Of a DNA stretch of 64,000 nt, positions 45,401 through 57,882 are shown one piece after another; within the stretch, counting starts at the first letter, position 1, and the number at the start of each line of letters is the position of its first letter. The translations under genes were made by a program, and so were the position numbers. Below the pieces are notes generated by a model that saw only the letters and a list, made by a program, of their open reading frames with translations, did no database searches and was not told the origin of the DNA. The stretch is from Scilla litardierei (Eukaryota > Streptophyta > Magnoliopsida > Asparagales > Asparagaceae): assembly GCA_030789695.1 (NCBI GenBank), contig JAULAV010008640.1:23311-87310 (forward strand), given 5' to 3'.

Positions 45401-48400
45401 TCAGAAAATTTAGGAAATAGCCCCGAGCTCAGAAAAATTCTCAAATATATCTGTTGGAACAGGGAGATCGCCATCTTCAACTTAAAAATATGAGAAGAGA
45501 AACTTAAGTTATAAAACTCATATCATTTTATAAAATATCCATATCTTCTAGAAAATGCAGAAAATAATCCCGAGCTCAGAAAAATCTGCAATGATATCCG
45601 ATAAAACCGGGAGATCACCATCTACAATTGAAAAATAAGAGAAGACAAAATTATGATTTAAAATCATATCATTTAAAATAAAGATATATTTCTTACAACA
45701 AATGTAAAATATAGCGCCGAGCTCAGAAAATTCCGCAAAAATGTCTGTTGGAACCGGGAGATTGTCGTCTTCAATTAGAAAAAAGTATAGACAAAATTAG
45801 GCCAAAAAGTCATATCATTTAATAAAAAGATCCATATCTTTCATAAAATGTAGAAATTAGTCCACAGCTCAGAGAAGTCTGTAAAATGTCCGTTGAAACC
45901 AGGAGATCGTCATATTCAACTGAAAAATAAGAGAAGATAAAATTAGGCTATAAAAATCATATCATTTAATATAAAGATCTATATATCTTACAGAAAAAGT
46001 AGAAAATTGTGCCAAGCTTAGAAAAACTACAAAAAGTCCGTGGGAACTGGGAGATCTCCTTCGTTTACCAGAAAAAAGAAGAGAAGACAAAATTAGGCCA
46101 AAAAATCATATCATTTGATAAAAAATATACCTATATTTCAAAAATGTAGAAAATAGACTTGAGCTCAGAAAAATCCGCATAAAAGTCCGTTGGAACCTGG
46201 AGATCGCCATCCTCAAATGAAAAATAAGTGTTGACAAAATTAGGTCATATAAAGCATATCATATTTAAAAATCCATGTCTTATAGAGAATATAGAAAATA
46301 TCACGTAGCTCAAAAAATCCGCAAAAAAGTCCGTTTGAACCAAAAGATCGCCATCTTCAACGAAAAATTAAGAGAAACCAAAATTAGGCCAAAAAATTCA
46401 TATCAAACGATACATGTCTTCCAGAAAATGCAGAAAATAGCCCCGAGATCATAAAAATTCACAAAAATTTCCGTTTGAACCGGGAGACGCCATCTTCAAC
46501 TGAAAAATAAGAGAAGATAAACTGAGATGATAAAAATCCATATCTTCCGTAAAATTTAGAAATATCACCGAGCTCAGTAAAATCAGAAAACATGTCCGTT
46601 GGAACCGAGAGATCGCCATCTTTAGTAAAAAAATAAGAGAAAACAAAATTAGAACCAAACAATTCTATATCATTTAATATAGACCCACATTTTCTATAAA
46701 CTGTAGAAAATAGCACAAAGCTTCAAAAAATTCCGCAAAAATGTCCCTTGGAAATGGGAGATCGCCAAGTTATACTAAAAAAAATAAGAGAATACAAAAT
46801 TATGCTATAAAAATCATATCATTTATTATAAAGATCCATATCTTACAGAAAATGTAGAAAATAGAATGGAGCTCATAAAATCCGCAAAATGTCCGTAGGA
46901 ATTGGGAGATCGCTATCTTCAACGAAAACTAAGAGAAGAAAAAATTAAACCCAAAAAGTAGACCATTTAATAAAACATTCCATATCTTTCAGAAAATAGG
47001 AAAAATAGCATCGATCTAAGAAAAATCGGTAAAATTTCAATTGGAACACTTAGATCGCCGTCTTCAATTTAAAAAATAAGAGAAGACAAAATTATGCGAA
47101 AGATGATATCATTTAATAAAAAGATACATATCTTCCAGAAAATACAGAAAATAGCGCCGAGCTCAGAAAAATTGGCAAAATTCCAGTTCGAACCGGGAGA
47201 TCGAAATTTTCAACTTTAAAAATAAGAGGAAACAAAATTAAGTCAAAAATCATATCAATTAATAAAACTATTCATATCTTCCAGATAATGTAGAAAATAG
47301 GCCGGAGCTTAGAAAAATCTGTAAAAATGTCTGATGCAACCAGGAGATCGTCATCTTCAATTGAAAAATAAGATAAGCAAAACTTAGGCAATAAAAATCA
47401 TATCATTTTATAAAAAGCTCCATATCGTCCAAAAATGTAGAAAATAGTCTCAAGCTCAGAAAAATATGCAAAAAATTCTGTTGGAACGAGGAGATTGCCA
47501 TCTTCAATAGAAAAATAAGAGAAGACAAAATTAAGGTATGAAAATCATATCATTTAATATAAAGATTCTTGTATTCCAGAAAATGTAGATAATAAAACTG
47601 AACTCAGAAATATCCACAAAATATCCGTTGGAACCGGGAGATCACACTCTTCATCTTAAAAATAAGAGAAGACAAAAGTGGGCCAAAATATCATATCATT
47701 TAATAAAACGATCCATATCTTTCAGAAAATTTAGAAATTAGCTCAGAGCTTGAAAATTTGCAAAATTGTCCGTTGGAACTGGGAGATCGCCATTATCTAA
47801 AAACTAAGAAAAGACAAAATTAGGTCAAAAATTATATCATTTATTACAAAGATCCATATCTTCCAGAAAATGTCGAAAAATTGCTTTGAGCTTCGAAAAA
47901 TCCGCTAAAATGTCCGTTGGACCCAGGAAATCGACATATTCAATTGAAAAACAAGAGAAGACAAAATTAGGCCAAATATCATATCGTTTAATAAAAAGAA
48001 ACATATCTTCAAGAAAATATAGAAATAGGCCCAAACTCAGAAAAATCCGCAAAAATATCTGTTGGAACATAGAGATTGCCATCTTCAACTGGAAAATAAG
48101 AGAAGACAAAATTAGGCCAAAATATCATATCATTTAATAAAACAATCCATATCTTAAAATGTGGAAAATTGGCCATAGCTCAAAAAAATTCGCAAAAATG
48201 TCCCGTGGAACCGGATGATCGCCATCTTCAACTGGAATTAAGAGAAGACAAAATTAGGCCAAAAACATATCATTTAATAAAAAGATCGCCATCTTCAATT
48301 GGAAAATAAGATAAGTCAAATTTAGGCTAGAAAAATCATATCAATTAATAAAAATATCCATATCTTTCATAAAATGTAGAAAATAGCACCAAACATAGAA

Positions 48401-48421
48401 AATGATTTATAAAAATCTTTA

Positions 48422-48577
48422 CAGTTAAAGATAGCGATATCCCGGTTACAACAGAAATTTTTATTGATGAAGATTGCATTTTTCCGGTTCTGAATTTTTC
48501 CTTCTCTTATATTTCAATTGAAGATGGCGGTTTCCTTATTCCAACGGATATTTTTGGCCTAATATTGTCTTCTCTGA
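48422..48577 (-). repeat. Inverted satellite module 8
   Basis: CAGTTAAAGATAGCGATATC and CAATTGAAGATGGCGGTTTC are in reverse-complement orientation after the GAAAATGATTTATAAAAATC junction. Confidence 0.8.
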
Positions 48578-50829
48578 TAATATTTAATAAAACGATCCAT
48601 AGATTTCAGAAAATGTGAAAAATAGTCCGGAGCTCAGAAATATCTGCAAAAATGTCTGTTGGAACCATGAGATCGCCAACTTCTACAGGATAATAAGAGA
48701 AGATGAAATTAGTCAAAAAAATCATCGCGTTTAATAAAAGGATCCTTATCTTCCAGAAAAAATAGCTCCGATGTCAGAAAAATTCGCAAAAATTTCTTTT
48801 GGAACCAGGAAACTGGCATCTTCAAGTGAAAAATAAGCGGCTATAAAATCATATCGTTTAATAAAAACATCCACATCAACAATAAAATGTTGAAAATAGC
48901 ATCGTGTTTAGAAAAATCTGCAAAAATTTCCGTTTGAACTGAGAGATCGCCATCATTAATTTAAAAATAAGAGAAGACAAAATTAGGCTAGAAAAATCAT
49001 TTCATGAATAAACAGATCCATATCTAACAGAAAATGTAGAAAATAGTCACGAGCTCAGAAATATCGGGCAAAATGTTCGTTGAAATTGGGATATCGCCAT
49101 CTTCAACTTCAAAATAAGAGAAGACAAAATTAGGCTACAAAAATCATATAATGTAAAAAAAGATCCATATCTTCTAGAAAATGTAAAAAATTATCCGGTG
49201 CTTAGAAAAATCAGCAAAATATCTTCCAGGAGATGATATCATTTAATAAAAAGATCCTTATCTTCAAGAAAATGCATAAAATAGCACCGAGCTCATAAAA
49301 ATAGGCAAAATGTCAGTTGGAATCAGGAGATTGGAATTTTCGACTTAAAAATAAGAGAAAAAATTAGGATAAAAATCATATCATTTAATAATACTATTTA
49401 TATCTTCCAGATAATGTAGGACATAGGCCGAAGCTCAGAAATATCTGCAAAAATGTCCGATGAAACCAGGAGATCGTCATTTTCAACTAAAAATGATAAG
49501 AGAAACTTAGGTTATAAAAATCATATCATTTAATAAAAAGCTCCGTATCGTTTAGAAAATGTAGGAAATAGCCTCGAGCTCAGAAAAATCCGCAAAAAAT
49601 GTCTGTTGGAATGAGGTGATCGCCATCTTCAATTAAAAAATAAGAGTGGACAAAATGACGATATGAAAATTATATCATTTAATATAATGATACAAATCTT
49701 CTAGAAAATGTAGAAAATATCACCGAACTCAGGAAAATCGGCAAAAATATCTGTTGGAACCAGGAGATCGTACTATCCAACCTAAAAATAAAAGAAGACA
49801 AAATTAGGCCAAAAAATCATATCATTTAATAAAATGATACATATCTTCAAGAATATTTAAAAAATAGCCCGGAGCTCCGAATAAACGCAAAAATGTCTGT
49901 TGGAACCGGGAGATCGACATCTACTGAAAACTAAGAAAAGACAAAATTAGACCAAAAAATCATATCATTTAATAAAAAGATCCATATCTATAACAATATC
50001 GATGGAACCGGGAGATCGCCATCTACAACTGAAAAATAAGAGAAGACAAAATTAGGATTTAAAAAAACCATATCATTTAATATAAAGATCCATATCTTAC
50101 AGAAAATGTAAAATATAGTGCCGAGCTCAAAAAAATCTGCAAAAATGTACGTTGGAATCGGGAGATCATCATCTTCAACTAAAAAAAGGAAAGACAAAAT
50201 TAGGCCAAAAAATCATATCATTTAATAAAAATAACCATATCTTCCAGAAAATGTAGAAAATAGTCCGGAGCTCAAAGAAGTCCGCAAAATGTCCGCTGGA
50301 ATCGGGAGATTGTCATATTCAACTGAAAAATAAGAGAAGAAAAATTAGGCTATAAAAAGCATATCATTTAATATAAAGATTCATATCTTACAGAAAATGT
50401 AGAAAATAGTCCAGAGCTTAGAAAAAATCTAAAAAAAGTCCGTTGGATCCGGGAGATCGCAATCTTCAACTGGAAAATGAGAGGAGACAAACTTAGGCCA
50501 AAAATCATATTATTTAATAAAACGATCCATATCTTCCAAAAATGTGGAAAATAGGCTGGAGCTAAAAAATCCGCAAAAATGTCCGTTCGAACCAGGTGAT
50601 CGCAATCTTCCACTGGAAAATAAAAGGAGACAAAAGTAGGCCAAAATATGATATCATTTAATAAAACGATCCATATCTTCCAAAAATGTGGAAAATCACC
50701 ATCTTTAATTGGAAAATAAGAGAAGACAAAATTAGGCTACGAAAATCATAGCAATTAATAAAAAATCCATTTCTTTCATAAAATGTATAAAAGACCACCA
50801 AGCTCAGAAAATGACAGAAAAAAATCTTT

Positions 50830-50986
50830 TCGGTTAAAAATGGTGATATCCGGGTTACAATGGACATTTTTATAGATGAAGATGGCGATTTCATGGTTTC
50901 GAATATTGTCTTCGCTTATACTTGAGTTGATGATGGGGATTTCGCGGTTCCAATTGACATTTTTTGTCTAATTTTGTTTTGTCTGA
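50830..50986 (-). repeat. Inverted satellite module 9
   Basis: CGGTTAAAAATGGTGATATC and GAGTTGATGATGGGGATTTC are in reverse-complement orientation. About 390 bp later comes the TTCCTTTGGAACGAGAGAATG variant monomer, as after modules 2, 3, 6 and 7. Confidence 0.8.
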
Positions 50987-52991
50987 TATCATTTATTAAA
51001 ACAATAAATATTCCAGAAAATATGGAAAATATCCCGAAGCTCAAAAATATCTGCAAATATGTCCGTTGGAACCAGGAGATTGCCAACTTCAACTAGAAAA
51101 TTAGAGAAGATAAAATTATGCCAAAAATTATATCATTTAATACAAATATCCATATCTTCCAGAAAATGTGAAAAATAGCCCGGAGCTAAGAAAAATCCGC
51201 AAAAATTTCCTTTGGAACGAGAGAATGCCATCTTCAACTAAAATATAAGAGAAGACAAAATTAGGCCAAAAATCATATCATTAAATATAAAGATCGTCAT
51301 CTTCAACTAGAAAATAAGAGAAAAGAAATTTAGGCTATAAAAATCATATCATTTACTAAAAAGATCCATATCTTCCATAAAATATTATAAATAGCCAGGA
51401 GCTCAGAAAAATCCATAAAAATGTCCGTTGGAACTGGGAGATCGTCATATTTAACTTAATAATAATAGAAGACAAATTAAGCTATCAAAATCATACTATT
51501 TAATAAAAAGATCAATATCTTCCATAAAGTAAAGAAAATAGCAATAAGCTCAGAAAATAAGAAAAAAATATCTATTGGAACCGGGAGATCACCATTTACA
51601 ACTGAAAAATAAGAGAAGACAAAATTAAGATTTAAAAATCATATCATTTAATATAAAGATCCATGTCTTACATAAATTGTAAAATATAGTGCCGAGCTCA
51701 GAAAAATCCGTAAAAATATCGTTGGAAACGGGAGATCGCCGTCTTCAAATGAAAAAAGGAAAGACAAAATTAGGCCAACAATCATATCATTTAATAAAAA
51801 GATCCATATCTTCCAGAAAATGTAAAAAATAGTCCAGAGCTCAGAGAAGTCCACAAAATGTATGTTGGAACCAGGAGATTGTCATATTCAAATGAAAATT
51901 AAGAGAAGATAAAATTAGGCTATAAAAATCATTTAATTTAATATAAGGATCCATATCGTACAGAAAATGTAGATAATAGCTCCGAGCTTAGAAAAATCCA
52001 CAAAAAAGTAAGTTGGAACCAGGAGATCGCCTTCTTCAACCAAAAAAAGAAAAATTAGGCCAAAGAATCATATCATTTAATAAAAAATACATATCTTTTA
52101 GAAAATGTAGAAAATAGACTCAAGCTAAGAAAAATCCGCAAAAAAGTCCATTGGAACTGTGATATCGCCATCCTCAAATGAAAAATAAGTGATGACAAAA
52201 TTAGGCTGTAAAAATCATATCATTTATAAAGATCCATATATTAAGAAAATGTAGAAAATAGCCCGTAGCTCAAAAAATCCGCAAAAAAGTCCGTTGGAAC
52301 CAAGAGGTAGCTACCTTCAACGAAAAAAATTAATGAAGACCAAATTAGGCCAAATAAATCATATCAAACGATCTATATCTTTCAGAAAATGCAGAAAATT
52401 GCCCCGAGCCCATAAAAATTGCCCGAGCTCAGAAAAATCCACAAAAATATTCGTCGAAAACGAAAGAGCACAAAATTTAACGAAATACAGAGAAGACAAA
52501 ATTAGGCCAAAATATCATCTCATTTAATAAAACGACTGATATCGTCCCGATAATACAGAAAATAGCCCAGAGCTAAGAAAAATCCTCAAAAATATCCGTG
52601 GAAATCGAGAGACGCCATCATCAACGAAAAATCTAAGAGAGGACAAAATTAGACAAAAAACATAGCATTTAATAAAATGATCGTTATCTTCCAGAAAATA
52701 CAGAAAATAACCCGAAGGTCAGAAAAATTTGCAAAAATTTCTGTTGGAACCGGGAAACCAGAAACTTCGAGTGGAAAATAAGATAGACAAACGTTGGCTA
52801 TAAAAATCATATCATTTAATAAAAAATCTATATCTACAATAAAATGTAGAAAATAGCCTCGAGTTCAGAAAAATCCGGAAAAATTTCAGTTTGAACTGGG
52901 AGATCCTCATCTTCAATTGAAAAATAAGACAAGAAAAAATTTGGATATAAAACATATCTATATTATAAAACAGGGATGTTATCATGAGTTT

Positions 52992-53210
52992 TTGGATAAG
53001 AGAAATTGGATAAGAGAAATTGGTTATGTGTATTGTTGTATGTGGAAATGTGTATTGTTATATAAGAGAATTTGGTTAAGAGAATTTGGTTAAGAGATAA
53101 TGGATAAGAGATAATGGATAAGAGAATTTGGTTATGTGTAATTGGGTGTGTTGTTTATATAGATAGCTTTTGTATATGGGGTATGAGAAATTGAGATATG
53201 AGATATTGGA
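52992..53210 (+). repeat. GGATAAGAGAAATTGG simple repeat
   Basis: Repeated words GGATAAGAGAAATTGG, GGTTAAGAGAATTTGG and GGATAAGAGATAAT directly beyond the satellite edge, in direct orientation and variable in length. Confidence 0.75.
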
Positions 53211-53331
53211 TAAGATAAAAATCAAATCATTTTGTATTTTAAATTTTGAAATCAAAATTTCAAAATTTTCTTTTGCAGCTGATCACATTTGGGAGGGAAA
53301 GTGATTAGATCACATCACATATGAGAGGGAA

Positions 53332-53595
53332 ATGGAAATTTTTCACGCCATGAGAACGCAGAGCAAGGGAGAGCACCCTCATCGCCATCATCGCCAACAT
53401 CAAACACCTCCTCCAGCTTCTACCTCCTCCATCATCACCATCATCGCCATCTTCTACCTCCTCCAGCTTCTACCTCCTCCAGCTTCTACGAAGAACAGCA
53501 AGAAGAGCACCCTCTTCTACCTCTCCAGCTTCTATGAAGAACAGCAAGAAGAGCACCTTCTTCTACGAAGAGCAAGCACATCAAGAGGATTGGTG
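53332..53595 (+). other. Exon-like CTCCTCCAGCTTCTAC repeat
   Basis: A frame from 53332 with triplet-based repeats (CTCCTCCAGCTTCTACC, AAGAACAGCAAGAAGAGCACC) giving a low-complexity His/Pro/Ser-rich peptide. It ends near a GTGAGCTC donor-like site at about 53594. It may be a 5' exon of a chimeric transcript, or only a repeat. Confidence 0.3.
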
Positions 53596-53701
53596 AGCTC
53601 TTCCTCTTCTCCTTAAGCTCTTCCTCTTCTCCTCAATTCTTTTTCTTTTAATTTATTTCACCCTCACTTTTTTTTTCTTTTACTTTATCCTCACATTGCA
53701 G

Positions 53702-53740
53702 TGCTTTGATCTTCATCACGGCCTCAGCAACTTAACCCTG
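53702..53740 (+). pseudogene. Possible 39-nt exon
   Basis: Between acceptor CTCACATTGCAG and donor GTGAGTTTGAG lies a short frame that could read LHHGLSNLTL. The splice borders are good, but the content is too short to place. Confidence 0.25.
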
Positions 53741-54876
53741 GTGAGTTTGAGAGAATTGGTAAATCTTTGGGATATGTTTCTTTGGGATATGTTTTTGTGT
53801 ATACCAACTGAAATGAGCAACTGAAATCTTTGGGACATCTAATTTCATTTTGCAAAAAAACATGGACAAAAATTTCATTTTGCTATCTAATTCATATGAA
53901 AATCATGTATTTTCAGTCCATACATGAATATGGGTGCTTGAAGGGGAAATTGCAATTCATGGACTGAAATTGCACTTGGCCTTTTTTCAGTCCATTGAAA
54001 ATCATGTTTTTTCATTTTGCAAACTCTTATTAATTTTTGATTTTCAATCCATTTTTCCTTTTGCAAACTTTGAAATTGCAAACTCTTATTCCAGTGTTGG
54101 AAAATTGTTTGAAAATCCTACTACTCCAGTGTTGCAAAATAGTTTGAAATTAGTTTGAAAATTTCAGTTTGAAAATTACTATCAAGATTCAAAATTTCAT
54201 TCAATTGGTGCAATATGTGAAATTTGGTTCAGTTGGGTGTGCTTATGCACCAAATGGGTGTGCTTATTCAAACTTTCATTCTATATGTGCAATTTGGTTC
54301 AGTTTTCAGTTGCTCTATAGTGCTTGCTCCAGTGTTCATCATACTGAAATTATGTTACTCCAGTGTTCATCAAATGTTGAGGATTTTAGCATTCAATGTT
54401 TGTGTGTGTTGAGGATTGAGGATTGAGGATTTTTAGGTCAAATGAGTTTTTTATTTTTCTGAGTTTGAGGTCAATTTAAAATAATGCTTGGGTGAGTACT
54501 TTATATCCTGATAATGCTAGGGAGTATATGCATCCTGAGTTTGAGGCCAAATTAAAATGTTAAATCATTTTTTTTCTCAATATTAACCCAATTTGCACTA
54601 TCACTCAATACTAACACAATCAAGATATCAACTAGGACAGATATATCCAGACTGTTACTTGATTTTTTAATTTAACAATGCAAACAAATTTTGGTTTCTG
54701 TAATTAGGTTTGCATTATTTTATAAGATCATAGGACAGATGCATATCCTATTTTGCATTTTCTACTATTTGTTGTGTTTGATAAGTGAAGAACTGAGTGC
54801 AGTGCTAGAACTGAATTTTCTGCGATCTCTATTATAATGTACTAAGCCTATCCATATATATCTATTTGCTTTGCAG

Positions 54877-54943
54877 TTGGCTAGGGATGCTCCCAGGAAC
54901 ATGGGCTTATGTAAGTGCAGGTGCTTTTGGACAAGCCATCACC
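54877..54943 (+). pseudogene. Captured exon of SNARE-associated Golgi / VTT-domain protein
   Basis: Acceptor TTTGCTTTGCAG and donor GTAAGTTG bracket 67 nt that read WLGMLPGTWAYVSAGAFG followed by QAIT. This is the very conserved membrane segment of the plant SNARE-associated Golgi protein family (TVP38/DedA, VTT domain); the family normally has a Gly-Arg-Ala-type continuation where this copy has GQA. No neighbouring exon of that gene is recognisable in the window, so it is a captured fragment and not a gene. Confidence 0.75.
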
Positions 54944-55603
54944 GTAAGTTGTTTAAAGCATTTATGTGACAAATGGCATTTGTTATTTTGTCAATAACGA
55001 TGTCCATGGTTATATTATGAGTTATTTTTTGTTTCATTGTTAAAATTTCTGATTGTCTACTTAGTAAAATAAAAATATTTTGTGAATGGTGCTTGATATT
55101 AAACATCATAATCATTAGGAGGAGCTTATCTGTAACTTTCTGCAGTTTTCATTTTTCCAATCTTATTGGAATCTATTGTTTAAGAAGCAGCCTAGGTTGA
55201 ATTGCTAGAGAAAAATTGAGATGAAACTTATGTATCATCAGTTTCTTTATATGTGTATGCTCAATGTGCAATTCGAAATGTTTATCAAATAGAAATGATT
55301 TTCCCTAAATTTCCCATTTTGATTTTCCTTTATGCCAGCATGTTTATGTTGCTGAATAAATAGTGAATAAATTGTGATCAGAAGCATGTAGAAAATGAAC
55401 AACAAATTTGATGGTTCATACTGTAATGAAGTTTAAAAAAGAATTTGCAGTCAAACTGTCTAAGATGAAAAATAAATTTCATGTTACATGCTAGAATGAA
55501 GCTCAAGGAAGGTGAAGTGTGCACATGTGAGCTATTTTCCAGGGCGGTGATCTTTAACTTGGCGGTGATCTCATACGATCTGAAATTGGAAACATGTTTG
55601 CAG

Positions 55604-55684
55604 TCGCTACAAGCAGAGAAGAGCCTCACCAAAGCTGATGTCCCAAAAGATTCATCTACAACGAGGGATGCTCTATACTTTATG
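55604..55684 (+). pseudogene. Unidentified captured exon, 81 nt
   Basis: Acceptor CATGTTTGCAG and donor GTAATC bracket an in-phase 27-codon exon, SLQAEKSLTKADVPKDSSTT then RDALYFM. It is coding-like in texture, but I do not recognise the family. It is part of the same plus-strand series as the VTT exon. Confidence 0.4.
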
Positions 55685-55869
55685 GTAATCTTCTATCAAC
55701 CATCTTCAACTTAAATTCAGGTTCAGGTTCATATTGAGTTTGGGACTGTATTTGCATGTTTTTTGACCTGTACAAAATACAGAGGTACCATACCTGATGT
55801 TCAACAAAATGCCATTTTGTTCATCCCAAAATTGTAGCAGGTGCCATACCTGAACTTGGAGCAGGTGCT

Positions 55870-56126
55870 GAAATGTGTATTGACTTCATAATTCATTAAT
55901 AAATTGAGAAGCTGGTTGTTTTCATTTCAAAATTTTTTATTTGTTCACAATAGTTGATTGAAGTTGGTGCGAGGTTCCAAAATGGGTATTGATTGCATAC
56001 TTCATTAACAAATTAAGAAGCTGGTTGTTTCCTTTCAAATTTTGTCAATTTGTTCATAACAGTTGATAGAACTTGGAGGGGAGTCCTAAAATGGGTATTG
56101 GTTGCATGCTTCATAAAAAAATTGAT
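55870..56126 (+). repeat. 109-bp tandem repeat, about 2.4 copies
   Basis: Units start AAATGTGTATTGACTTCAT (about 55871), AAAATGGGTATTGATTGCAT (about 55979) and AAAATGGGTATTGGTTGCAT (about 56089), sharing AGAAGCTGGTTGTTT and TTTGTTCA.AA.AGTTGAT. Confidence 0.85.
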
Positions 56127-57681
56127 TTCATTTTCTACTCTGATGTTAAAAATTCTGTAGGATTCTTGCGAGTCCTTATTCTGGAACCGTATGTATCTGG
56201 AATTATCAATCATATGTACCTCCCTGATTATGAAATGATTTATCACATTTTTATTCTTCTCTACTTTAATATCAGGAAAAATAGCAATGCTCAAGCTCAC
56301 AACATAAATACAGGGCATGGAACAAAAAGTTTGAATGGCACAAAAGAAATGTTAGGCCCTGAAGTCTGAAACAATTTGCTGCATATATCAACCGTGCAAG
56401 CTATTTTGCTATGATTGCATTAGGTTTAGAAAGTTGATTGAAGAATAAGAGATTGGAAAATAAGAGAAAATTTAGAATTGGAAGCTTGCAGATATCAACT
56501 TTCTTTTAAATTATGGATAATACTTAAATTATGCTTCTGTTATGTTAAACAATATTCATCATTGAAAAGCATTGAGGAAATATTAGTCCTTTGTTGATTT
56601 ATATGCAGTTATGCACCGCTAGGGTGACCATCATATGGAATCAGCTTTTTTGGAGGAGAAAGAATCTTCTCCGTTAAATTTCTGGAAGAAGCAATTATGT
56701 GTTTACAAGAAAGGAAGAACTAAGAGTTCATGCCCTTCTTTTGATCATGTGACCTTAGGTTCTCTTAAGGAATGAATATTGGCATAGGGGGTGACTTGCA
56801 TGGTTCTGATGTATCAACCTTTATATGGGCAAAATGTAGAGACGCACTGTAGAAATGTTATTGTATAACTCTCTTTTTCTTGGAGGAAACTTAATCTGTT
56901 AATTTACTATCATGTACACAATCATGGTCTCAACTGAAACACCGGGCAATATTATCAGTGAAATTATTGTTGTACACATATATAAGCTTACTGAAACTTT
57001 TGCCCTTTGTTTGTCCATGAATTTCTCTTCTTATGGGCATGCTATAGATATAAATAAATAAATGTGTTGACTGAGATCCCCATGGATATATTGCAGAAAC
57101 CAAACTTTGTGATTCGGATAATTTATGAAAGCTTGATACTCTGACCATGCTCTAAATTTGATTATCATGAATTGACATTTCAAATTTTGCATTATATATT
57201 TTGTTTTGTTTTGTTATTTGGAGTGAATAAGTTAGTATCCCTTTGTGTATGAAATATGGACATGGAGTTAGTTAACTGATTAGTAAAATTGTTCGATCTC
57301 CCGCCATAGCTTCTTTTTTGTCGATTTGATAAAGCTGGCGGTTTTTAACTTGGTGGGTGATTCTAGGGATGAAGCTGCCATCGATTGGCACTCGGAGGTT
57401 GATTTTGTTATCCTTTGGAATGTTATCTTCTTGAATTTGTTTTGGAACATTATTTTAATTACTTTGCTCAAATAATGTGTTGAGTTTATCATATGGTTCT
57501 CTTGAGTTATTTTAGAAAATCTGAGACCTTGGCGAGGGACTGGCAGACATTGTATACTAAAAACTGGTAAACATGGTATAAATTATGATCCATATGCAAG
57601 ATTGTTCAATGGGACATTATGATCCATAATAAAACCTGGTAGCTGCTAATAGCCTACTGTTTTGGTGCAGGAATGTGACAT

Positions 57682-57882
57682 ACCAACGATCTTAGGGTCG
57701 AAATGGCTAGGCTTCAGCAAGGAATGAGCCATAGGCAAAGAATGTTGGAGGCATGCAAGTATATGCTATTCGAGTTGCAGCGCCCAGTTAGACACAAAAT
57801 TTGTGCAGCGTTGAATCATTCTTCTGATATATATGGTATAAATTATGATCAATATGGCAGTAGAGCTTTGAGTATTAGTTAA
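57682..57882 (+). pseudogene. Tail resembling CACTA-associated Transposase_24 (Ptta/En-Spm) protein
   Basis: After an acceptor-like TTTTGGTGCAG (57660-57670) a frame reads [20 protein letters not shown] then [26 protein letters not shown], and ends at TAA 57882. The QRMLEAC..M..ELQR.VR....AALN pattern resembles the C-terminal coiled segment of the plant Transposase_24 family encoded by CACTA elements. Substitutions in the usually conserved C-terminal words suggest decay. If right, it ties this region to a CACTA-type transposon. Moderate call, made from memory of the family and without alignment. Confidence 0.45.

Larger units (their letters stand above)
42476..52973 (+). repeat. 148-bp satellite array, block 5 (longest)
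   Basis: About 10.5 kb of uninterrupted satellite, some 70 monomers, with inverted modules at 48422-48577 and 50830-50986. It ends in a degraded monomer (AAAATTTGGATATAAAACAT). No genes; all open frames here are AT-rich repeat artefacts. Confidence 0.95.

Noticed and set aside
52974..52983. CAGGGATGTT as an hAT-type terminus
   Set aside because: No inverted partner and no 8-bp duplication were found, so the resemblance stays unproven.
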